Below, piece after piece: positions 58,927 to 64,000 of a stretch of 64,000 nucleotides of DNA. This DNA comes from Amycolatopsis sp. NBC_00345 (GTDB taxonomy: Bacteria > Actinomycetota > Actinomycetes > Mycobacteriales > Pseudonocardiaceae), in contig NZ_CP107995.1 in NCBI RefSeq assembly GCF_036116635.1, positions 3,348,001 through 3,412,000 on the forward strand, in the 5' to 3' direction. A program made the translations under genes and the position numbers. The notes under the pieces were generated by a model that worked only from the letters and a program-made list of their open reading frames with translations, made no database searches and was not told the origin of the DNA. The stretch's first letter is position 1; each line of letters opens with the position of its first letter.

Positions 58927-58950
58927 CAGATTTACAACGTTGTAAATCTG
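58927..58950. promoter_or_regulatory. 24-bp perfect palindrome, LacI-type operator
   Basis: The left half is CAGATTTACAAC and the right half is its exact complement, with the central AACGTT that LacI/GalR-family regulators favour. It lies upstream of the lectin-gene remnant and 459 bases before the arabinofuranosidase start. A sugar-responsive repressor of the glycosidase genes is the likely ligand; none is encoded in the window. Confidence 0.7.
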
Positions 58951-59033
58951 TCCGGCGCCGGAGGAGCAGGACCACAGCCGCTACGAGAAACGCCCTCCGC
59001 GCGCCCGCCGGCCCGCGGCGGTGGGAGGACGCC

Positions 59034-59369
59034 GTGTTCACCGATCGTCGTGCCGCCAGCACGCCCGCGTCAGGCCGCTTCGCCTCGCTGAGGCCGAGTC
59101 CCGCCGTGCCAGGCCGATTCGCCCCACTCAAGCCGAGTCCCGCCGTGTCAGGCCGATTCGCCCCACTCAGGCCGAGTCCCGCCGCGTCAGGCCGATTCGC
59201 CCACTGCGGCCGAGTCCCACCGTCACCCGGGCAATTCAACGTCCGCAACGCGCACAGCGGCCTGCTGCTGGGCGTCACCGGAATGTCCACCCAGGACAGT
59301 GCGGCCGTGGTGCAGTTCCACGACAACGGCACTGCCGATCACCTCTGGCAGGTGCTGCCGGCGGCTTGA
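59034..59369 (+). pseudogene. Remnant of a ricin-type lectin gene joined to a 39-bp tandem repeat
   Basis: The frame GTG 59034 to TGA 59369 has two unlike parts. Codons up to about 59220 are translated tandem repeat (RFAPLRPSPAV units) with no protein sense. The last 45 codons, FNVRNAHSGLLLGVTGMSTQ and VQFHDNGTADHLWQVLPAA, are a genuine ricin-type trefoil piece, the end of a larger secreted glycosidase or lectin. The upstream palindrome and the GTG with GGGAGGA may be what is left of its promoter and start. A short functional protein is possible but less likely. Confidence 0.62.
59071..59219. repeat. 39-bp tandem repeat, about 3.8 units
   Basis: Units begin CAGGCCGATTCGCCCCACTC at 59071 (variant), 59110, 59149 and 59188; the last is shorter. 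39 is a multiple of three, so each strand reads an intact 13-residue repeat (minus strand: NRPDTAGLGLSGA). Non-coding repeat DNA is the simpler reading. Confidence 0.85.
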
Positions 59370-59408
59370 CCCACCCCGATAATCCCCACCCGTGAAAGGG
59401 GCTCCAGC

Positions 59409-61244
59409 GTGCTCTCCCGACCAGTCCCCCGCCGGCGAAGAGTCCTCCTCGCCGTCATCGCCGCCCTCGCGCTGATCTTCGGCGTGCTCAGCGGCCAGCC
59501 CGGCACGGCGCAGGCCGCCGGCTCGCTCCCGTGCGACATCTACGGCTCCGCCGGCACGTCGTGCGTCGCCGCGCACAGCACCGTGCGGGCGCTCTACAGC
59601 TCCTACAACGGGCGCCTGTACCAAGTTCAACGCGCCTCCGACAACGCGACGACCGACATCGGCCTGCTCGCCGCGGGCGGTTACGCCAACGCGGCCGCGC
59701 AGGATTCCTTCTGTGCCGGGACGAGCTGCATCATCACCGTGATCTACGACCAGTCCCCGCGGCACAACGACCTCACCATCGAGGGGCCGGGCAGCGCCGG
59801 CGGGCAGGACGTCGGCGCGAACGCGACGGCGCTGCCCGTCACCGCGGGCGGGCACAAGGTCTACGGCGTCTACATCTCGCCCGGCACCGGCTACCGGCAC
59901 TACGTCGGCGACGGCGTGGCCCGCGACGGCCAGCCCGAGGGCATGTACATGGTCGCCAGCGGCACCCACGTGAACGGCGGCTGCTGCTTCGACTACGGCA
60001 ACGTCGAGGCCACCATCAACGACACCGGCAACGGCCACATGGACGCGGTCAACCTCGGCACCACCTGTTATTTCCAGCCGTGCAGCGGGATCGGCCCGTG
60101 GGTCGCGGGCGACCTGGAAAACGGGCTGTTCCAAGGCAAGGCCTCCAACACCGCCAACCACGGCAACGCCACGCCGTACGTCACGGCGATGCTGAAGAAC
60201 AACGGCCAGACCACCTTCGCGCTCAAGGGCGGCAATTCCCAGTCGGGCAGCCTCAGCACCTGGTACAACGGCGCGCTGCCGTCGGGCGGGTACACCCCGA
60301 TGCAGCAGGAGGGCTCCATCGTGCTCGGCACGGGCGGTGACAACAGCAATCGCTCGGTCGGCTCCTTCTTCGAAGGCGTGATGACGGCGGGCTATCCCAG
60401 CGACGCGGCGGACAACGCGGTGCAGGCCAACGTCGTCTCCGTCGGCTACACGGGTGCCACCGGCACCGCGCCGGTCGGGGGCCGGGTGCTCGGCGCCAAC
60501 GGCAAGTGCATGGACGTCAACGGCAATGACAACGGCGGCGACAGCACCCCGGTCCAGCTGTGGGACTGCCAGGCCAACGCCGCGGACCAGTCCTGGACGC
60601 ACAATCCGAACGGCTCACTGTCGACCTTGGGCCGGTGCCTGGACGTCGATGGCAACGACACCGCCCAGGGCGCGAAACTGGAGCTGTGGGACTGCAACGG
60701 CGTCGGCGGCCAGAAGTGGATCCAGCAGGGCGACGGCTCCCTGCTCAACCCGCAGTCCGGCCGCTGCCTGGATTCGCCGGACAGCGGGGCGGCGAACGGC
60801 ACCCGCCTGCAGCTGTCGGACTGCGACGGCTCCGCGGCGGAGAAGTTCTCCGTGACCGGCGGCGGCCCGATCGTCGGCGTCGGCGGCAAATGCGTCGACG
60901 TAGCGGGTGACGACAACGGCGGGAACGGCACCGCCGTCCAGCTGTGGGACTGCCAGTCGTACGCGGTGGACCAGCACTGGTTCCACCATCCGAACGGCTC
61001 GCTGAGCACGCGGGGCCGGTGCCTGGACATCGTGGGCAACGGCACCGGCCAGGGCGACAAGGTGGAGCTGTACGACTGCAACGGCGTCGGCGGCCAGAAC
61101 TGGGTGCAGCAGGCGAACGGCTCCCTGCTCAACCCGCAGTCCGGCCGCTGCCTCGACTCCCCCAAGGGCGCCACCGACAACGGCACCCGGCTGGAGATCT
61201 GGGAGTGCAACGGAAGTGCCGCCCAGCACTTCCCGCTGAGCTGA
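59409..61244 (+). CDS. abfB: Secreted GH54 alpha-L-arabinofuranosidase with two ricin-type lectin domains
   Basis: 611 residues. Signal peptide to about residue 37 (GTAQAAG). Residues 40-350 are the GH54 catalytic domain: LPCDIYGSAGTSCVAAHSTV, RALYSSYNGRLYQVQRASDN, QDSFCAGTSCIITVIYDQSP, and MQQEGSIVLGTGGDNSN, which carries the acidic pair region. Two ricin-B/CBM13 trefoils follow (360-480 and 485-611), each with CMDVNG/CVDVAG starts and SWTHNPNG, KWIQQGDG repeats. Fungal GH54 enzymes carry CBM42 instead. It releases arabinose from arabinoxylan or arabinan. GTG 59409 follows AAAGGGG. Confidence 0.9.
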   Translation: MLSRPVPRRRRVLLAVIAALALIFGVLSGQPGTAQAAGSLPCDIYGSAGTSCVAAHSTVRALYSSYNGRLYQVQRASDNATTDIGLLAAGGYANAAAQDSFCAGTSCIITVIYDQSPRHNDLTIEGPGSAGGQDVGANATALPVTAGGHKVYGVYISPGTGYRHYVGDGVARDGQPEGMYMVASGTHVNGGCCFDYGNVEATINDTGNGHMDAVNLGTTCYFQPCSGIGPWVAGDLENGLFQGKASNTANHGNATPYVTAMLKNNGQTTFALKGGNSQSGSLSTWYNGALPSGGYTPMQQEGSIVLGTGGDNSNRSVGSFFEGVMTAGYPSDAADNAVQANVVSVGYTGATGTAPVGGRVLGANGKCMDVNGNDNGGDSTPVQLWDCQANAADQSWTHNPNGSLSTLGRCLDVDGNDTAQGAKLELWDCNGVGGQKWIQQGDGSLLNPQSGRCLDSPDSGAANGTRLQLSDCDGSAAEKFSVTGGGPIVGVGGKCVDVAGDDNGGNGTAVQLWDCQSYAVDQHWFHHPNGSLSTRGRCLDIVGNGTGQGDKVELYDCNGVGGQNWVQQANGSLLNPQSGRCLDSPKGATDNGTRLEIWECNGSAAQHFPLS

Positions 61245-61261
61245 CCCGGACCGGACGAGCC

Positions 61262-61298
61262 AGTGCGGTGACGGCGGCCCAGCCGTCGTCACCGCACT
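61262..61298 (+). terminator. Hairpin terminator after the arabinofuranosidase
   Basis: AGTGCGGTGACGGCGG (61262-61277) pairs with CCGTCGTCACCGCACT (61283-61298) with one mismatch and a 5-base loop, 17 bases after the stop. Confidence 0.75.
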
Positions 61299-61432
61299 CC
61301 GGCGGGCCCTCCCGACGCCGGGTCCGCCCCGTCCGGATCTCAAGCCCCCGCAGGCACGGCCGGTCGAGTTCGCCTTGCGCGGCAAGGCATACAGGACGGG
61401 TGGCTCAAGCCCCACGCGGCCGCGAACCGACG

Positions 61433-62002
61433 TCAGCGGGGGCGGATCCCGTCGAGCACCGTCCGCACCAGCCGGGCCCGCCGGTCCGGGTCGGGCGGCA
61501 GCTGCCCGTCGACCCAGGCGATGGCCACGGCCAGGTGCCGCACGTCGTTCGCGTCGGTGTCCGTGCGGAGGGCGCCGGCCTCGGCCGCACCGCTGATCAG
61601 CTTCATGCCCACCTCGATCGCGCGCCAGCAGATGCTCTGCTCATCGGCGGCCGCCGGCGGATTGGCCAGAGTCCGGGCCAGGCCCTCGTACGTGCCGCTC
61701 TGCTCGACGTAAGCGTCCAGCCAGCGATGGACCGCCTTCAACCGATCCGGCTCGTCGAGCAGCTCGACACCGAGCCGGTGCAACTCGGTCAGGCCGTCGT
61801 CCATCACCGCCAGGACCAGCTCGTCCCGGCTCGGGAAATGGCGGTACAGCGTGCCGGGGCCGACCCCGGCCGCGCGCGCGACGTCGTCCAGCGACGCGGT
61901 GACGCCGTGCCGGGCGAACGCGTCGCGGGCAGCTTCGATCACCGAACTCCGGTTGCGGGCCGCGTCGGCACGCATCCGGCGCCCACCTGATCCGGTAGTC
62001 AA
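61433..62002 (-). CDS. TetR-family regulator
   Basis: 189 residues. HTH: SVIEAARDAFARHGVTASLD, DVARAAGVGPGTLYRHFPSR; SACE_7040-type C-terminal domain (LAVMDDGLTELHRLGVELLD). The start is TTG 62002, with GAGGAGG five bases upstream; an ATG at residue 10 is the alternative. Divergent from the LLM oxidoreductase. Two near-identical palindromes (62032-62048, 62058-62074) overlap the oxidoreductase promoter, so it most likely represses that gene. Confidence 0.88.
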   Translation of the reverse strand: MTTGSGGRRMRADAARNRSSVIEAARDAFARHGVTASLDDVARAAGVGPGTLYRHFPSRDELVLAVMDDGLTELHRLGVELLDEPDRLKAVHRWLDAYVEQSGTYEGLARTLANPPAAADEQSICWRAIEVGMKLISGAAEAGALRTDTDANDVRHLAVAIAWVDGQLPPDPDRRARLVRTVLDGIRPR

Positions 62003-62024
62003 TACACCCTCCTCGAGCCCCAGC

Positions 62025-62074
62025 TTGACAAGCGGAGACAGTCTCCGCCTATAGTTACCGGAGACAGCCTCCGC
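62025..62074 (+). promoter_or_regulatory. Promoter with double TetR operator
   Basis: TTGACA (62025-62030), 19-base spacer, TATAGT (62050-62055). GCGGAGACAGTCTCCGC (62032-62048) is a perfect 8+1+8 palindrome filling the spacer; CCGGAGACAGCCTCCGC (62058-62074) matches it at 15 of 17 positions and covers the start of transcription. The pair stands 26 bp apart. Confidence 0.75.
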
Positions 62075-62096
62075 ATACTACCCGAGGAGCTTCCCC

Positions 62097-62150
62097 ATGC
62101 GAATCCGTCTCTTCTCCGGCCACAACCGGGCCAGCGGGGTGACCTCATGA
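62097..62150 (+). CDS. 17-codon leader ORF coupled to the LLM oxidoreductase
   Basis: The predicted peptide is MRIRLFSGHNRASGVTS. AGGAG (62085-62089) stands 7 bases before its ATG, the best ribosome site here. Its TGA (62148-62150) overlaps the ATG of the oxidoreductase (62147), which has no good site of its own. Translation of the leader would deliver ribosomes to the enzyme gene. Expression is not shown; it could also be a mis-read 5' untranslated region. Confidence 0.45.
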   Translation: MRIRLFSGHNRASGVTS

Positions 62151-63040
62151 CGGCGCCGCGGCCGTTGAGGCCGACCGGCGTCGGCCTGTGGAGTGCGCAA
62201 TTGCGTTACGGCGATCCGGGCCGGACGGCCGACGCCGCCGCCGAACTCGACGAGCTCGGCTTCACCGCCCTGTGGGTCCCCGACATGGGCGGGCCGGTGC
62301 TCGAATCGGTCGAAAACCTGTTGAAGGCCACCGACCGCACGCTGATCGCCACCGGCGTCCTCAACCTCTGGATGCACGACCCCGCCCAGATCGCCGCCGG
62401 TTACGCCGAGCTTCGCGCGGCCTACTCCGACCGGTTCCTGCTCGGTATCGGCGTGAGCCAGGCGGCGGTGGTCGACTCGGCGGAACCCGGCCGGTACCGG
62501 AAACCGCTGGCCGCGATGCGCGCGTTCCTCGACGACCTCGACGCCGCACCGGACCCGGTGCCGGGCGACCACCGGGTACTCGCCGCGATCGGCCCCAAAA
62601 TGCTGAGCCTGTCGGCCGAACGGGCCGGCGGCGCGCATCCCTATCTGGTCTTGCCCGAAGCCACCCGCGAGGCCCGCGAGGTCCTCGGCACCGGACCGCT
62701 GCTGCTGCCGGAACAGACGGTCGTCCTCAGCGACGACGCCGACGAGGCACGCACCCTCGGCCGGCAATTCCTGAGCAATTACCTGAGTTTCGCCACCTAC
62801 GCCAACAAAATGCTGCAGGCGGGGTTCACCGCCGACGACGTCGCCACCGTCAGCGACCGGCTCGTCGACGCGGCGATCGCCTGGGGCGACGAAGACGCCA
62901 TCCTCCGCCGCGTCGACGAGCACCTGGCCGCCGGCGCCGATCATGTCGCCGTCCAGTTCCTGACCAGTGACCCGGAGAAGATCCCGCTGCCGCAGTGGCG
63001 CCGGCTGGCCGCCGCACTCGGTGACCGGAACCGGGCGTGA
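62147..63040 (+). CDS. LLM-class F420-dependent oxidoreductase
   Basis: 297 residues. GVGLWSAQLRYGDPGRTADA, AELDELGFTALWVPDMGGPV and LIATGVLNLWMHDPAQIAAG, then YSDRFLLGIGVSQAAVVDSA, give the TIM-barrel LLM pattern of the mycobacterial TIGR03620-like F420 group. HRVLAAIGPKMLSLSAERAG follows. Start ATG 62147 overlaps the leader-ORF stop. Controlled by the divergent TetR gene through two palindromes. Substrate unknown. Confidence 0.84.
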   Translation: MTAPRPLRPTGVGLWSAQLRYGDPGRTADAAAELDELGFTALWVPDMGGPVLESVENLLKATDRTLIATGVLNLWMHDPAQIAAGYAELRAAYSDRFLLGIGVSQAAVVDSAEPGRYRKPLAAMRAFLDDLDAAPDPVPGDHRVLAAIGPKMLSLSAERAGGAHPYLVLPEATREAREVLGTGPLLLPEQTVVLSDDADEARTLGRQFLSNYLSFATYANKMLQAGFTADDVATVSDRLVDAAIAWGDEDAILRRVDEHLAAGADHVAVQFLTSDPEKIPLPQWRRLAAALGDRNRA

Positions 63041-63044
63041 CGGA

Positions 63045-63941
63045 TCAGGCCGGCTCGAGGACGGCCGTGACGAGATGCTCGAGGAAGCGGCCGGCGGCGG
63101 GTGAGAGCGGTGGTGACCGTCGGCTGTGCACGGCCAGTTTCCGGGTCACCGCCGGGGAATCCAGCGGCCGGGCGACGACCGGGGCGAACGACGCCAGCGG
63201 CAGCACGAGTTCGGGCATGGCGCTGATGCCGAGCCCGGCGGCGATCATGCCGGCCGCGGTGGCGACGGTGCGGGTCTCGACCACCGAAGTGGGGACGGCT
63301 TCGGCCTGGGTGAAGGCGAGGTCGGTGAGGCGGCGGATGCTGCTGTCCGAGGTGAAGGCGATGAAGGTTTCCCGAGCGAGGTCGGCCCAGGTCAGGCGGG
63401 ATCGCGCGGCCAGGTGGTGGCCGGCGGGCAGGACCGCGAGCATCGGTTCCTCCCGCAGCGGCCGGGTGACCAGGCCGGGGTCCGGGACGGCGGTCTCGGT
63501 GAAGGCGAGGTCGGCGGTCCCGGCGCGGACGTGGTCCAGCACCTCCTGGGTGGTGCCGTCGAGGATGGTGAACCGGACGGCGGGATGCCCGGCCAGGAAC
63601 GCGGACACGACCGGGGGCAGCAGGGTCGCGGCGATCGAGGGCAGCGCGGACAGCGTGATGGTGCCGCGGTCCCCGGCGCGGTAGCCGGCGAACCGGTTCA
63701 TCCCGGCGCGGTACCCGGTGAGGATGTCCTCGGCGACGGCCAGGAACTCCCGGCCTTCGGCGGTCAGCTCGACCGATCGGGTGGTCCGCTCGAACAGCGT
63801 CGTCGCCAGGACGCGTTCGACGTCGCGGACCGTGCGGCTGAGCACCGGCTGGCTGAGCAGCAGCTCACGAGCCGCTTGGGTGAACGACCCCGAACGCGCC
63901 ACCCGCGTGAAGATCTCCAGCTGGTGCAAGGTCAGATCCAT
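63045..63941 (-). CDS. LysR-family transcriptional regulator
   Basis: 298 residues. HTH: LHQLEIFTRVARSGSFTQAA, RELLLSQPVLSRTVRDVERV, LATTLFERTTRSVELTAEG. The effector domain runs to LEHLVTAVLEPA. ATG 63941 (MDLTLHQL); an upstream frame adds 16 atypical residues. It ends four bases from the LLM oxidoreductase stop, tail to tail. Upstream DNA (63950-63990) is AT-rich with ATAT/ATAT half-sites around GATCGATG, typical for a LysR site; its divergent target is outside the window. Confidence 0.9.
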   Translation of the reverse strand: MDLTLHQLEIFTRVARSGSFTQAARELLLSQPVLSRTVRDVERVLATTLFERTTRSVELTAEGREFLAVAEDILTGYRAGMNRFAGYRAGDRGTITLSALPSIAATLLPPVVSAFLAGHPAVRFTILDGTTQEVLDHVRAGTADLAFTETAVPDPGLVTRPLREEPMLAVLPAGHHLAARSRLTWADLARETFIAFTSDSSIRRLTDLAFTQAEAVPTSVVETRTVATAAGMIAAGLGISAMPELVLPLASFAPVVARPLDSPAVTRKLAVHSRRSPPLSPAAGRFLEHLVTAVLEPA

Positions 63942-64000
63942 GTTCTGATGATATAGATCGATGTCCGATTGATATTGGCGATGCCTCAATCACGGGTGCA

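Noticed and set aside
59034..59220. A 13-residue tandem-repeat protein on either strand
   Set aside because: The repeat length of 39 bp makes both strands read through; there is no signal, motif or biased third position to choose a coding strand.

Overview
The window is high-GC DNA that looks like an actinomycete chromosome, most likely a Pseudonocardiaceae member close to Amycolatopsis. The reasons are strong third-position G/C coding, GTG and TTG starts, many ATGA start/stop overlaps, several leaderless genes, F420-type oxidoreductases, AftB-like and MptB-like cell-envelope glycosyltransferases, and long inverted repeats around CCAATGTGGCGTT and CCCTGAAGGCCACC that I associate from memory with that group. 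The genus is inference. I see no rRNA, tRNA, CRISPR array, transposase, phage block or PKS/NRPS cluster, so this is ordinary accessory chromosome rich in regulator-plus-target modules.

1-15.4 kb: the end of a LuxR-type regulator, a LysR gene divergent from a CoA transferase, a methyltransferase-like gene, a large HTH-STAND-ATPase-WD40 protein (14 exact 45-residue repeats), a small secreted protein, a YtrA-type GntR/ABC exporter operon, an AftB-like membrane glycosyltransferase, a PucR-type regulator with a perfect palindrome in its promoter, and an F420-type luciferase-like oxidoreductase.

15.4-31 kb: a three-gene operon (Baeyer-Villiger-type monooxygenase, hydrolase, short-chain dehydrogenase); a polyol or sugar catabolic block (MFS transporter, SDR, FAD-linked oxidase, FGGY kinase) tail-to-tail with glpP, an RNA-binding antiterminator gene. 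The leader of the MFS operon carries a promoter followed by a classical hairpin plus seven-U terminator, so GlpP-type antitermination is the likely control. Then come hydrolase, lipoprotein and SGNH esterase genes, a membrane protein coupled to a carotenoid oxygenase, and TetR and MmyB-type XRE regulators.

31-47 kb: PspC and PadR/HAAS membrane-stress-type genes with a tandem array copied from a gene 3' end, a secreted zincin-like protein, a VIT transporter, DJ-1/PfpI, a TetR/P450/esterase/deazaflavin reductase group sharing a 26-bp operator-like module, a TauE exporter broken by one in-frame TGA, an AraC regulator, two DUF4232-like secreted proteins, an SDR/LysR/SDR group, and an MptB-like mannosyltransferase.

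47-64 kb: a six-gene operon (MmgE/PrpD, isocitrate-lyase/PEP-mutase-type lyase, LeuC/LeuD-type hydro-lyase, MBL hydrolase, IclR regulator) that looks like a dedicated branched-dicarboxylate pathway; an HxlR/hydrolase pair; a transmembrane Ser/Thr kinase; secreted GH27 alpha-galactosidase and GH54 arabinofuranosidase with ricin-type lectin domains around a lectin-gene remnant; and a TetR/LLM-oxidoreductase pair with a 17-codon leader ORF, ending in a LysR gene.
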